The notes: generated by a model not told the origin, from the letters alone. DNA of 64,000 bases from Cesiribacteraceae bacterium YIM B00369 (GCA_017948555.1 JAFMYY010000005.1:124001-188000); one strand, 5' to 3'; numbered from the stretch's first letter, positions 17,791-28,447 are shown. Program-made: numbers and translations.

Positions 17791-17885
17791 AGTTAATGTG
17801 CTAATTTATTTAAGTTCTAATGTGCTAATTAAAAACATGCATTGTGGAGATTTATATTTTTGCTCCAAAGTATAAGTCTGATGGT

Positions 17886-18314
17886 TTATTGCAGGTTCAC
17901 GTATATGGAATCCAAGATCCGCTTAAACTGGTTAAAATCCTGTTCGCTTAACCCTTCCCATGCTTTTAACCGGACATCTTTTATCTGAGGTTTTAATTGT
18001 TCTACTTTTGATTTTCCCTCAGGAGTAAGATGTACTGTAAAACATCGCCGGTCATCAGGCTGAACCTTCCGCTCCACCATCCCTTTTTCACACAGTAAGT
18101 CGATAATTCTGGTAAGCGTTGGAGTATCTTTATAAACCAGTTCAGCTAACTCCCTTTGGTTCAGGTTATCGTTTTCATGCAAATGGCGAAGAACTAACCA
18201 TTGATCCACAGTAATGTTAAACCCCAGCTCCTTAAATCTCCGCTGGGCATATTGTTTAACCCTGCGGGCGGTTTTGTCGAGCAAAAGAGAGTACATGCTA
18301 TAAGGTTCATCCAT
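17886..18314 (-). CDS. MarR-family transcriptional regulator
   Basis: 142 residues, typical for MarR dimers. The winged helix spans about 35-105: NLNQRELAELVYKDTPTLTRIIDLL is the recognition region (split by residues 52-76), and DDRRCFTVHLTPEGKSK is the beta-wing with the conserved DxR. It probably represses or activates the reductase-ferredoxin genes immediately downstream in response to a small ligand or oxidant. No cysteine arrangement typical of OhrR is obvious. Confidence 0.9.
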   Translation of the reverse strand: MDEPYSMYSLLLDKTARRVKQYAQRRFKELGFNITVDQWLVLRHLHENDNLNQRELAELVYKDTPTLTRIIDLLCEKGMVERKVQPDDRRCFTVHLTPEGKSKVEQLKPQIKDVRLKAWEGLSEQDFNQFKRILDSIYVNLQ

Positions 18315-18661
18315 TTTCTTGACAATTATTAGTATGACAACAAAATTATATCATTAGTTTCAGAAAGTAAATGCTGAGCGGATTTTTTTTAATAATTACC
18401 GGAGAATGCCTATCGGGAGGCTTCAGGAGAAAGAGATAGCACGGCTGTGGCTTCGGACTCCTGACTGAAGCCGGCCGGGAACCAGATAACCACCAAAGGT
18501 AAAAATGCAGCGCAGGTCGCGGTCCGGATAAACAGTCCTGGATCGCGTCCGGTACCTTTCCCTGAACCGGCAAAGAAAATCCTGTATCAAAAGCAAAAAT
18601 ACCCTGTTACTTAGCCGCATCAGGAAAACAATATTATTGTATACCTGATTAAATTTCAGTT
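18315..18661. repeat. GC-rich intergenic element with inverted and direct repeats
   Basis: Between the MarR start and the CHASE kinase stop. Within about 18400-18570 the DNA is more GC-rich than its surroundings and repeat-dense: GGCTTCAGGAG at 18419-18429 is inverted as an imperfect copy at 18458-18472, and TCGCGGTCCGG at 18518-18528 recurs with one base missing at 18543-18552. Two overlapping minus-strand frames of 65-75 codons cross it, with Arg-rich composition that looks like translated repeat DNA. It could be a dispersed repeat or a structured RNA. Confidence 0.4.
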
Positions 18662-21301
18662 CTATTCAGAAAGGTCAGGTAAAAGAATGGTGAAGGTTGT
18701 GCCTTTATCCACTTCGCTTTTAACCTGAAGAGTACCTCCATAATTATCTATTATACGTTTTACCAGGTAAAGCCCTACTCCTGTCCCTTCCACATGCGAA
18801 TGGTATCTTTTAAACATGACAAAAACTTTCGAAAGCTGGTTTTCCGGAATACCCAGGCCATTATCAGAAACCTTGATAAGTATATTTCCTTCCTGCCTGC
18901 TACAAGTAATCTTTACCAAAGGATTAACTGATGGTCTTCTGTATTTTATTGAGTTTGTTAAAAGGTTGAGTAAAATACTTTTCATATTTATCTTCGAAAA
19001 ATGAACCTGACTGCATGCCAGGTTTTCTTCAATTTCAGCCCCGGTACTTTCTATCATATCATTAATACTTAGCTTAATTTCTTCCAGAAGTTCAGCTAAA
19101 TTCACCTTCTCTACTTCCTCATCAAGGTTCTTATTCACTTTTGATACCTCTGTCAGCGCCTGAATAGTTTCTTTAAACCTTTGAACCGACAATTGTATCA
19201 TTTCAATTATCTGATTAATACGTTCAGAGTTACCTGTTACAATGGCTTTTTGAAGCGCATATACCAAACCTTCAATATTCAGCATAGGAGCTTTCAGGTC
19301 ATGGGAGGCTGTATAAACAAAATTATCAAGGTCGCTGTTAATCCGGATCAGTTCAGTGTTCTTGCTGTTAAGGTCCTCAAATAAGCGGGAGTTATCTATG
19401 GCAATTGCAGCCTGAGCAGCAATTCCTTTAATTACATTTTCAGAATTGATTGAAAAAGAATTTGGTTTTGAATGCCCGAAGACCAGGGCTCCGATGACAT
19501 TTCCGCTTCTTGATATAACAGGAACTGCGAGATAGCTTTTTATATGATATTTACGCTCAGTTGTGGAAGGATCAGGTTTAATATTTTTAAACACCGGATC
19601 CCTGGTAATATCTTCTGACCTGATAATTAAATTTCCCTTAAAAGTGGAGTCAAAAATCTTTTCCTTTCCTGCCAGAGGAAAGTCATTGAGGTTCTCGCTT
19701 TCGGGCCCGGAAAGAGCATATAATTTATATTCATTTCCGTTACTATCTGCATAGTTGTAAAAGAAAGCTCCCGTTTCTGCTCCACAAAGTTCAGTACAGG
19801 AATCTGTTACCAGTTGTATCAGCCTTTTTAAGTCGAGCTCTGCAGATAAGCTCCTTCCGATTTTATTTAAGGCAGTAAGGTTTCTGTTCGTTTCCTTCAA
19901 AGAAAGTTCGGCTTGCTTTTCCATGCTTATATCACGCATTTCTATTAAATGGGCAACCACAGTTCCATTTTCCAGTATGGGCTGAGTATTGATACTTCCA
20001 TAAAAAGAATTCCCGTTCTTGCGAAAGAAAACATCCTCATGATTATACAGGGAGGTGTTAGAAAGAAGAGCATTCGATATCGGGCATTCTTCAGGTAAAT
20101 ATAAACTCCCGTCAGGATGACTATGATGAATTAATTTATGAAAGCTCTTATTTCCGGACTCTTCAAAAGAATATCCTGTAATAAATTCAGCAGCGGGATT
20201 CATAAATGTACAATAGCCATTATTGTCTACTATAAGCAAAGCCGGAGTGGCATTATCGGTTATCAGCCTTGTCATGTAAGTTGACCGGCGGATATTTGCG
20301 ACTGAGTACATTATAATGAACAGCAATATACTGATTACTGCTCCTCCCCCTAAAATGAACCATGGAAAATTAACCTCGCTTCCAAAACCCTGATGTGCCT
20401 CTATATAAACCAGCCAGTGGTGCCCTGCTATTTCTAATGAAGAAAGAGACCTTAACACAGACTGAGGATTTTCGATTGAGATTATTGTATCTTTATCATA
20501 AAGTAAGGTTTCTGTGTTAGCAACAGTTCCGTCATAAATTTCTATTCCTATATCCTGAAAACGGCTTCCGAATACTCCTTCCATTAAGTCATTTACTCTG
20601 AAAGGGCTGTATACAAAACCGGTGATATTTTTTCTTTTGGCAGCTTCTGTTAAAAGTATCTGATGCGGGTCTTTATATAAGGGCAGATAAAGTAAAAAAC
20701 CATTCTGTACTCCTGTCGAAGTTTCCTGAACAAGCTTCACCATTCCTGAAAGTGCAGGGTTTCCTGTGTCCCTGGCTTTAACCATTGCTTCTCTCCGGAC
20801 GGAATCAGAAAACATATCAAAACCTATGGCACGTTTATTACGCTCATTCAGTGGCTCAAGAAAAAGGATGCTTGTATAAATACCTCTCTGCCCTTCGGGC
20901 CATACCCTGAACTGAGGGTATTCTTTTTCCCGCACGAGCTTTTCAAATTCAGGAATACTATCTTCAGGAAGAATGACTGAATAACCGATACCTAAAATAC
21001 CGGGATAATTTACATCTACTTCAAGTCTCTTAACATATTCTTTCCACTCGTCCCTTCCTACAGAATCAGATACCTGATACATTGCCTGAACTCCTTTAAG
21101 AATCTGGATGTAATCCAGCATTCTTTTTTCAATTGAGTTGGTTACTGTTTGTACACGATACTGGAACAGGCGCGTATTCCTTTCTTCGACTCTTTCATAA
21201 ACTTCATAAAAAGTTAAAAGGGTAAAGAACAGAAAAAAAAGAGCTGTAACAAAAGCTAAAAAATAAAACCTTATGAAACTTACAATCTTAAACCAGGGCA
21301 T
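18662..21301 (-). CDS. CHASE-PAS-GAF sensor histidine kinase
   Basis: 879 residues. A membrane helix (about 10-30), an extracytoplasmic CHASE ligand-sensing domain (about 55-290, with GVQAMYQVSDSV and GFDMFSDSVRREAM), a second helix (about 315-335), a PAS domain (about 345-460), a GAF domain (about 480-640), then HisKA with H667 in YTASHDLKAPM and HATPase_c with NLLTNSIKY, DNGLGIP and GTGVGLYLVKR. It autophosphorylates in response to an external small molecule. No response regulator lies next to it, so its partner is elsewhere. The long upstream region carries inverted repeats. Confidence 0.93.
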   Translation of the reverse strand: MPWFKIVSFIRFYFLAFVTALFFLFFTLLTFYEVYERVEERNTRLFQYRVQTVTNSIEKRMLDYIQILKGVQAMYQVSDSVGRDEWKEYVKRLEVDVNYPGILGIGYSVILPEDSIPEFEKLVREKEYPQFRVWPEGQRGIYTSILFLEPLNERNKRAIGFDMFSDSVRREAMVKARDTGNPALSGMVKLVQETSTGVQNGFLLYLPLYKDPHQILLTEAAKRKNITGFVYSPFRVNDLMEGVFGSRFQDIGIEIYDGTVANTETLLYDKDTIISIENPQSVLRSLSSLEIAGHHWLVYIEAHQGFGSEVNFPWFILGGGAVISILLFIIMYSVANIRRSTYMTRLITDNATPALLIVDNNGYCTFMNPAAEFITGYSFEESGNKSFHKLIHHSHPDGSLYLPEECPISNALLSNTSLYNHEDVFFRKNGNSFYGSINTQPILENGTVVAHLIEMRDISMEKQAELSLKETNRNLTALNKIGRSLSAELDLKRLIQLVTDSCTELCGAETGAFFYNYADSNGNEYKLYALSGPESENLNDFPLAGKEKIFDSTFKGNLIIRSEDITRDPVFKNIKPDPSTTERKYHIKSYLAVPVISRSGNVIGALVFGHSKPNSFSINSENVIKGIAAQAAIAIDNSRLFEDLNSKNTELIRINSDLDNFVYTASHDLKAPMLNIEGLVYALQKAIVTGNSERINQIIEMIQLSVQRFKETIQALTEVSKVNKNLDEEVEKVNLAELLEEIKLSINDMIESTGAEIEENLACSQVHFSKINMKSILLNLLTNSIKYRRPSVNPLVKITCSRQEGNILIKVSDNGLGIPENQLSKVFVMFKRYHSHVEGTGVGLYLVKRIIDNYGGTLQVKSEVDKGTTFTILLPDLSE

Positions 21302-21919
21302 TATTCAGAAACTAAGTAAGGTGTAATTAGAAAAAAAGATTAAGAGTGGCTACTGGTTTATACCTGTTACCAATCCGGTTTTCTTTTTCGGATGAAGAAT
21401 TAAAATTAGCGAAAAGATTTTTGGATTCCCCCAAATTTCTTTTAAAACGTAAAATTAAAGGAGAAGTTATATTTTGAAGGGAGGCGGTATAATCAGTTGC
21501 CTGTAATGGTTTTCTCAGCCCGGTTTCGACCTTTTTGCCTCCCCCCTAACCTTTGCCTGTTATTCACAATTCCCCATTGAAGAGCTTTTCCAGGATTTTC
21601 ATGAAAATATTTTAAAGTGTAACTGATTAACCCAAGGTTATTTTATAACCTTAGTAATATGGGTAATAAAATAATATAAAGTAACATCATATTAACAGCA
21701 AAGTCATTTCCATGATTTTAAAGGAATTAAACAAGACTTATAGCGGAATAATATATTTATATTAAACCAACCGGATAACCTGGTAATACTACAGTTATTA
21801 GTATTACCTTATAACATTTTATTACCTTGTAATCTTTGTTTGCCGGTGAATTAAGCATACAAAAAAAGCTCCCGGCCACTGTGGCCGGGAGCTTTATGTA
21901 TTGATAATAACTCTCTATA
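21302..21919. promoter_or_regulatory. 618-bp intergenic region with inverted repeats
   Basis: Upstream of the CHASE kinase. No gene is seen. It contains an 8-bp perfect hairpin AAGGTTAT/ATAACCTT (21634-21641 and 21645-21652), a perfect 9-bp inverted repeat GGTAATACT/AGTATTACC (21782-21790 and 21800-21808), and several further copies of the short motif TTACCTT or its variants up to about 21835. The repeated motif suggests regulator binding sites. Confidence 0.4.
21861..21895 (-). terminator. intrinsic terminator of the desaturase gene
   Basis: A GC-rich stem (21865-21879 with 21881-21895) followed on the minus strand by a T-run (21861-21867), 25 nt past the desaturase stop. Confidence 0.88.
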
Positions 21920-22690
21920 TCAGGCAGCCTGTTTTACCGAAGCCATTTCTTTTACTTTTTTACCCCTGATCTGAATTACTTTTATTTTATCCAGCACCAC
22001 AATAGCAATGTAAGTCGGGTCAATTTCATGCCAGCGCACACCACCGAAGTTTGCTCTTGAGCCATGCTTGTGGTGGTTATTGTGATAGCTTTCTCCCATC
22101 ATCAGAAAATCGAATGGAAGGAAATTTTTTGAAGTATCTGTTACTTCATAGTTTCTATATCCATACTTATGTGCAAACCAGTTTATAATGGCTCCATGTA
22201 TGGGCGACATCAGGAAATGAACAGGAAGTAATAACCATAACCACCAGGTAGTGGCAAACTGAAGGTAAACAGCCACATAAGCAGCACCCCAAAATACACG
22301 GGAAACCCATGAACGGGCAAAACCGTCAAAGGCAGGCCATTCAGGAACTCCTTTAATAAAACGTTGCTCCACTTTCATCTCTTTATTTGTAATGGCGGAG
22401 TAAATAGTTTTTGTTTTCCACATCATTTTCCAGATACTCTCATCATACTTTGGTGAGTGCGGATCGTCCTCAGTATCGGCAAAGGCGTGGTGCATACGGT
22501 GCATTACACCATAACCATAAGGGCTCAGGTAATTCGACCCCTGAAATATCCAGGTCAGTACGAAAAATACCTTTTCCGTAAACTTACTCATGGTAAAGGC
22601 ACGGTGGGCTGCATAGCGGTGCAGAAAGAAAGTTTGAAAGAACAATGACAGATACCAGTGTGCTACAAAGAAAATTAAGATGATTTTCAT
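21920..22690 (-). CDS. acyl-CoA (delta-9-type) fatty acid desaturase
   Basis: 256 residues, slightly short for the family. The three histidine boxes of integral-membrane desaturases are visible: HRYAAH (24-29), HRMHH (64-68) and a third box around NNHHKH (about 207). Four hydrophobic segments surround them. It introduces a cis double bond into membrane fatty acyl chains using di-iron chemistry and electrons from a ferredoxin or cytochrome; the ferredoxin/reductase pair 4 kb away is a possible but unproven donor. Likely controls membrane fluidity. Single-gene transcript with its own terminator. Confidence 0.93.
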   Translation of the reverse strand: MKIILIFFVAHWYLSLFFQTFFLHRYAAHRAFTMSKFTEKVFFVLTWIFQGSNYLSPYGYGVMHRMHHAFADTEDDPHSPKYDESIWKMMWKTKTIYSAITNKEMKVEQRFIKGVPEWPAFDGFARSWVSRVFWGAAYVAVYLQFATTWWLWLLLPVHFLMSPIHGAIINWFAHKYGYRNYEVTDTSKNFLPFDFLMMGESYHNNHHKHGSRANFGGVRWHEIDPTYIAIVVLDKIKVIQIRGKKVKEMASVKQAA

Positions 22691-22957
22691 AAAATATAAT
22701 TCTGTTTTTTTTATTTACTGATTTAATTTCACTTCACCTTTTATGAAGTTCCTTTATCCCTAAGACATGGATTGAATGCGGTTGTGACAAAAAAGCGGAA
22801 AAAAATTAATTTATTTTCCGGTACCTGCATCTCTCTCAGTAAAACCCTCTATTTTTAAATTTTCTCAGGGAGAATCGCACTAAAAAAGAGGAAAAAGGGT
22901 TCTGTTTTAGAATTAAGAATAATTTGCACTACCTTTACGTGCTTTAATTTCAAATGA

Positions 22958-24574
<1,617 letters not shown>

Positions 24575-24696
24575 AAATAATTAGCGGATGGGAACTTCGG
24601 GTTTAACCATAACTGTGCAGCTATTTTAATAGTTGAAGCCAACTTCCGCTTATAATTTCCAGGCAAACAGGGAACAATAATATTTAATAAAGCATG

Positions 24697-24730
24697 AAAG
24701 GGATTCTTTTATCAGGATCCCTTTTTTTGT
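24697..24730. terminator. bidirectional terminator
   Basis: Stem AAAGGGA (24697-24703) with TCCCTTT (24718-24724) and T/A-runs on both sides. It lies between the ABC-F gene and the convergent 24712 gene and overlaps the latter's last codons. Confidence 0.7.
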
Positions 24731-25170
24731 TCATTCTTCCCATCCATTCCAAAGGCAAAGTATCCAAAAACCATGTGTGCAAGCACCAGATGTGCATAAA
24801 ATTCTTTGTAGCTGATTTCAGGCGGAGCAGGGTGCAATTCAAAAGTGGCCTTCCAACCGGCAACACCTAAAAGCCCGTATAATCCACCAAAAGCCAATGC
24901 TTTTGCCTCAGGATTTAAATGTTGTAAATTTACTTTTGGCTTTATAAGCTGGTGGTAAGTAAGGGAAAAAACAGCTCCTACAGTATAATGTGCCAGCCAC
25001 CCTTTCCAGGTTCCACTCCCGCTCTTCCCCTGACTTCCTCTGCGGATTAAATCTGCCAGCAAAACAGGCTCTCTGAACTGTTTATTTCTGAAGCGGGAAT
25101 ATCCGTAACTATACAATGTCATAAAAGTGGTGCCTGATGCACCTGCTCTGAGGGATTTTAAAAATTGCAT
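24712..25170 (-). CDS. membrane protein of unknown function, 152 aa
   Basis: Hydrophobic segments lie at about residues 62-80 (HYTVGAVFSLTYHQLI), 92-108 (ALAFGGLYGLLGVAGW) and 127-145 (HLVLAHMVFGYFAFGM), with small-residue-rich helices and several His residues. The N-terminus (FLKSLRAGASGTTFMTLYSY) is amphipathic. No family is recognised. It may be an integral membrane protein with three or four helices. The gene is alone between the ABC-F gene and a nucleotidyltransferase. Confidence 0.75.
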   Translation of the reverse strand: MQFLKSLRAGASGTTFMTLYSYGYSRFRNKQFREPVLLADLIRRGSQGKSGSGTWKGWLAHYTVGAVFSLTYHQLIKPKVNLQHLNPEAKALAFGGLYGLLGVAGWKATFELHPAPPEISYKEFYAHLVLAHMVFGYFAFGMDGKNEQKKGS

Positions 25171-25332
25171 ATATCCTGTTCTTTAGTTTGATTCTAAGAA
25201 CCCCTTACCTTAAAAATGGTTTTTATTCAGCTTTAGCAGATTGCTGATAGCCAGAAAGTTTACCTCAGGAAAAAACTGAGGTTATTTAAAGTTTTCAAAA
25301 ACCTTCCTGTTTATTTCGGGTATCTAATAAAT

Positions 25333-26073
25333 ATGGAAGTAAAAAATATATTTTCTCAGGAGCAGATCCTGTTTTACAAAGAGGCCCTGCAACTTTTAAA
25401 TAAACATGAAATTCCTTATCTGTTGGGAGGAGCATTTGCTCTTTGCCAGTATACAGGTATCTCAAGAAACACCAAGGATATTGATCTTTTCTGTAAAGCA
25501 GGAGATTATCAGCACGTGCTCAAATTTTTGAAAGATAATGGTTATGAAGTAGAGGTAACTGATGCCCGCTGGCTGGCAAAAGTCTATAAAGACGGATATT
25601 TTATTGATATCATATTTAATACCACTAATAACCTGTGTCCTGTCGACGACAGCTGGTTTGATCATGCTCCGGAAGCCACACTTTTTGATTTGTCAGTACA
25701 TTGTGTCGCTCCTGAGGATTTAATCTGGTGTAAAATGTACATTCAGGACCGAGATCGCTTTGACGGCGCAGACATTAATCATATGATCCTGAAGAAGGGG
25801 AAAGATCTGGATTGGGCCCATTTACTCAACCGGATGGAACAGCACTGGCACCTTCTCCTCAGCCACCTGCTAACCTTTCAGTTTGTATATCCTTCGGAAC
25901 GTGATATTATTCCACGCCCCTTTTTCAATGATCTTTTACGGCGGGCAAAAGAACAATTTGACCTTCCTCCCTCCAAAAATAAAGTTTGCCTTGGTCCTGT
26001 AATTGATCATAGCAGCTATGAAATAGATGTCCTGGAATGGGATTTTAAAGCTTTAACCCTAAAAACTGTTTAA
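25333..26073 (+). CDS. nucleotidyltransferase family protein
   Basis: 246 residues. The N-terminal half has the polymerase-beta-like nucleotidyltransferase pattern: GGAFALCQYTGISRNTKDID (about 37-56), in which GG and DID form the helix and metal-binding pair, followed by the third acidic strand FIDIIF (about 96-101). It resembles MNT/AbiEii-type minimal nucleotidyltransferases, which add nucleotides to proteins, RNA or small molecules. The C-terminal half is a helical domain with no recognised motif. Its stop is 1 nt before the phosphoesterase start, so the two are tightly coupled. Confidence 0.82.
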   Translation: MEVKNIFSQEQILFYKEALQLLNKHEIPYLLGGAFALCQYTGISRNTKDIDLFCKAGDYQHVLKFLKDNGYEVEVTDARWLAKVYKDGYFIDIIFNTTNNLCPVDDSWFDHAPEATLFDLSVHCVAPEDLIWCKMYIQDRDRFDGADINHMILKKGKDLDWAHLLNRMEQHWHLLLSHLLTFQFVYPSERDIIPRPFFNDLLRRAKEQFDLPPSKNKVCLGPVIDHSSYEIDVLEWDFKALTLKTV

Positions 26074-26074
26074 A

Positions 26075-26809
26075 ATGAACACTTCAAGCACAACAAGAGT
26101 AGCCGCTGTAGGTGATATTCATATTAAGGAAACGGATAAAGGAAAGTGGGCCGGCATGTTCAGTGACCTTGCAGCGAAAGCAGATGTTTTGCTGATATGT
26201 GGAGATATTACAGACACAGGTAAAAAGGAAGAAGCAGAGGTGGTTCTGAATGAATTAAAGTCCTGTAGTATTCCTGTTGTAGGTGTTTTGGGGAACCACG
26301 ATCATCAGTCAGGCCAACCGGAAGAGGTAGCTGAAATACTGAGGAAAGGAATGCATGTTTTAGATGGTGATTCTGTTATTATCGGGAGTGTGGGTTTTGC
26401 AGGAGTAAAGGGTTTTTCCGGGGGCTTTGACCGCTACAGAATGCCGGCTTACGGGGAAGAAATTAACAAGGTTTTCGTGCAGGAAGTAATAAATGAAGCT
26501 GATAAGCTCGATAGAGCCCTGTTACAACTGGAAGAGCAGGATACAGATATAAAAAAGGTTGCGGTTCTCCATTATGCACCTGTTGAAGAAACAATTATAG
26601 GGGAGCCGGTCCGGATATTTTCTTTTCTGGGATCTTCTTATTTAAAAGACCCTCTTGAAAAAAGGAATGTGGAAGTAGCTTTTCATGGACATGCGCATGC
26701 AGGAACACTTAAAGGAATAACGCCCAAAGGGATTCCTGTTTATAATGTTTCTGTACCTGTTCTTCTTAACAATGGATTTAAAATTCCTTTTTACCTGATG
26801 GATATATAA
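26075..26809 (+). CDS. calcineurin-like metallophosphoesterase
   Basis: 244 residues. The five family motifs are visible: GDIHIKE (D-x-H), LICGDITDTG (GD), GVLGNHDHQ (GNHD), VLHYAP (H) and FHGHAHAG (GH-x-H), so a dimetal phosphodiesterase/phosphatase site is intact. No signal peptide. It is encoded 1 nt after the nucleotidyltransferase, so it probably acts on the same substrate and may reverse its modification; that link is inferred from gene order only. A bidirectional terminator follows. Confidence 0.9.
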   Translation: MNTSSTTRVAAVGDIHIKETDKGKWAGMFSDLAAKADVLLICGDITDTGKKEEAEVVLNELKSCSIPVVGVLGNHDHQSGQPEEVAEILRKGMHVLDGDSVIIGSVGFAGVKGFSGGFDRYRMPAYGEEINKVFVQEVINEADKLDRALLQLEEQDTDIKKVAVLHYAPVEETIIGEPVRIFSFLGSSYLKDPLEKRNVEVAFHGHAHAGTLKGITPKGIPVYNVSVPVLLNNGFKIPFYLMDI

Positions 26810-26882
26810 TTCTTACATATATAAGTATTTTATGCATTAGAATAATAACAGGCGTGTCTGCGGTTTATTATGATATTGTGCT

Positions 26883-26914
26883 AAAAAGGCTGCCTTTCTC
26901 GGCAGCCCTTTTCA
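26883..26914. terminator. bidirectional terminator
   Basis: A stem GGCTGCC/GGCAGCC with A- and T-runs outside it (A-run about 26883-26887, T-run to 26912), between the phosphoesterase gene (+) and the 56-aa gene (-). Confidence 0.75.
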
Positions 26915-26918
26915 CTAA

Positions 26919-27089
26919 TTAAATACTGTTTTTTCCTTTGGTCCCACCACTGGGGTCCTCATCACTATTCCGCCCCTTATCATGGCTTTTATCTTTTTTC
27001 GAGTCAGGCAGGTGTTGGTCCTGTCCCTGCGACCTGTTTTCTTTGTTTTCAATATCGTTAACATGGCCTTTATTATGTCCTTTAGTCAT
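26919..27089 (-). CDS. small hydrophilic protein, 56 aa
   Basis: A minus-strand frame MTKGHNKGHVNDIENKENRS, continuing with Gln/Asp/Lys/Gly-rich sequence and ending NSDEDPSGGTKGKNSI. It is highly charged, has no hydrophobic core and is likely disordered. It ends next to a convergent terminator, which supports a real transcript. Short, His/Lys/Asp-rich disordered proteins are common in Bacteroidota and often go unannotated; the function is unknown. The opposite-strand 80-codon frame covering this region is taken as the shadow. Confidence 0.6.
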   Translation of the reverse strand: MTKGHNKGHVNDIENKENRSQGQDQHLPDSKKDKSHDKGRNSDEDPSGGTKGKNSI

Positions 27090-27230
27090 AGGTTTAAATT
27101 TTATGGGTTAAAAAATATTATACATAGTTTTTTACGCCGGATCAGGTCAATTGTTTATTTAATGTTATTAAATATTCTCAACAAATTTATTATGAACCTG
27201 TTAAGTAATACAAACCACATTTAGATAGTC

Positions 27231-28265
27231 ATGATCAATAAAAATACAGCTTTACTTGGATTAGGAATGGCTTCTGTTTTAGGCATCCGGAAGTTGATTC
27301 ACCGGAAATCAGAAGAAAAATATATTTTTCTCCGGAAAGTGGTTTTTATTACCGGAGCCTCCAGGGGGCTGGGTTTCGTTTTAGCGAAACAGCTGGCAAT
27401 ACAAAATGCCCGCCTGGTAATTTGTGCCAGAAATGAAGAAGAACTGGCCCGTGCTAAAACCGAGCTACAGGATGAATATGCAGCGGAGGTTTTGGCCATT
27501 CCCTGCGATATAACAGATGAATTTCAGGTACAGGCAGCTATTGACCAGATTATTGAGCACTTTGGCCGGATAGATGTACTTATAAATAACGCAGGAGATA
27601 TTGTAGTAAGTCCTTTAAAAAATAACTCTCTGGAGGATTTTGAAAAGATGATGCAGCTATATTTTTATGGTCCTCTCTATACCATGAAAACAGCTATTCC
27701 TTTTATGCAACAACAGGGAGAAGGTCGTATCATAAATATTTGTTCTATTGGCGGGAAAATAAGCGTTCCTCACCTCCTGCCCTATTGTGCCGGAAAATTC
27801 GCTCTTTCCGGTTTATCGGAAGGCATGTGTGCTGAGCTGAAAAAAGAAAATATTCACGTAACCACCATTTACCCCGGCCTGATGCGCACTGGCAGTCCGC
27901 GTAATGTGGAGGTAAAAGGGAAACACGAACTTGAATACCGCTGGTTTAAACTTGGAGACTCTATACCCGGAATTTCGGTAAATGCTGAAAGGGCAGCAGC
28001 AGAGATCCTTCGTGCCTGCAGAAGAAAAGCCATAACTCATACTATTTCATTACCTGCAAAACTGGCTATAGCCATTCATGGAATAGCCCCTGGTATTGTA
28101 ATAAAAACCAATGAGCTGGTAAACAGACTGTTACCTGATGCTGCAGAAAAGTCAAAAGGGGTTCGCGGATACGAAACCTCCTATGAAAAAAAAGGCAGCT
28201 GGTTAACTAAACTAACAGACAGAGCGGCAGAAAGGAATTATAACGTACTGCCTGGTACCAGGTAA
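27231..28265 (+). CDS. short-chain dehydrogenase/reductase
   Basis: 344 residues, longer than a minimal SDR (about 250) because of a 35-residue N-terminal extension with a short hydrophobic stretch and an 80-residue C-terminal tail. TGASRGLG (41-48) binds the nucleotide; NNAG is at 119-122; the catalytic S172, Y185 and K189 (in CSIGGKISVPHLLPYCAGK) are present. The Arg at the end of strand 2 (VICAR) suggests NADP(H). The substrate is unknown. A bidirectional terminator follows. Confidence 0.9.
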   Translation: MINKNTALLGLGMASVLGIRKLIHRKSEEKYIFLRKVVFITGASRGLGFVLAKQLAIQNARLVICARNEEELARAKTELQDEYAAEVLAIPCDITDEFQVQAAIDQIIEHFGRIDVLINNAGDIVVSPLKNNSLEDFEKMMQLYFYGPLYTMKTAIPFMQQQGEGRIINICSIGGKISVPHLLPYCAGKFALSGLSEGMCAELKKENIHVTTIYPGLMRTGSPRNVEVKGKHELEYRWFKLGDSIPGISVNAERAAAEILRACRRKAITHTISLPAKLAIAIHGIAPGIVIKTNELVNRLLPDAAEKSKGVRGYETSYEKKGSWLTKLTDRAAERNYNVLPGTR

Positions 28266-28408
28266 AAAATTTACCTCTCCCCCACTGTAAAATTATAAAG
28301 GTTTGGGTGATAAAGATTGGCACCACTAAGCTGCTTAAAATAGAAATGATAATTCCTTAATTAAGTCAGTTGGTGAATCATCCCCCTGAGGAATCTGGAT
28401 TATCTGAT

Positions 28409-28447
28409 AAAAAGAGCAACCGCAAACCAGTTGAATTTGCTCTTTTT
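28409..28447. terminator. bidirectional terminator
   Basis: A perfect 11-bp stem (28409-28419 with 28437-28447) with a 17-nt loop, A-rich on one side and T-rich on the other, between the SDR gene and the response regulator. Confidence 0.75.

Noticed and set aside
26982-27224. 80-codon plus-strand frame opposite the 56-aa gene
   Set aside because: Hydrophobic, Phe-rich shadow composition; the minus-strand frame is coherent and ends at a terminator.
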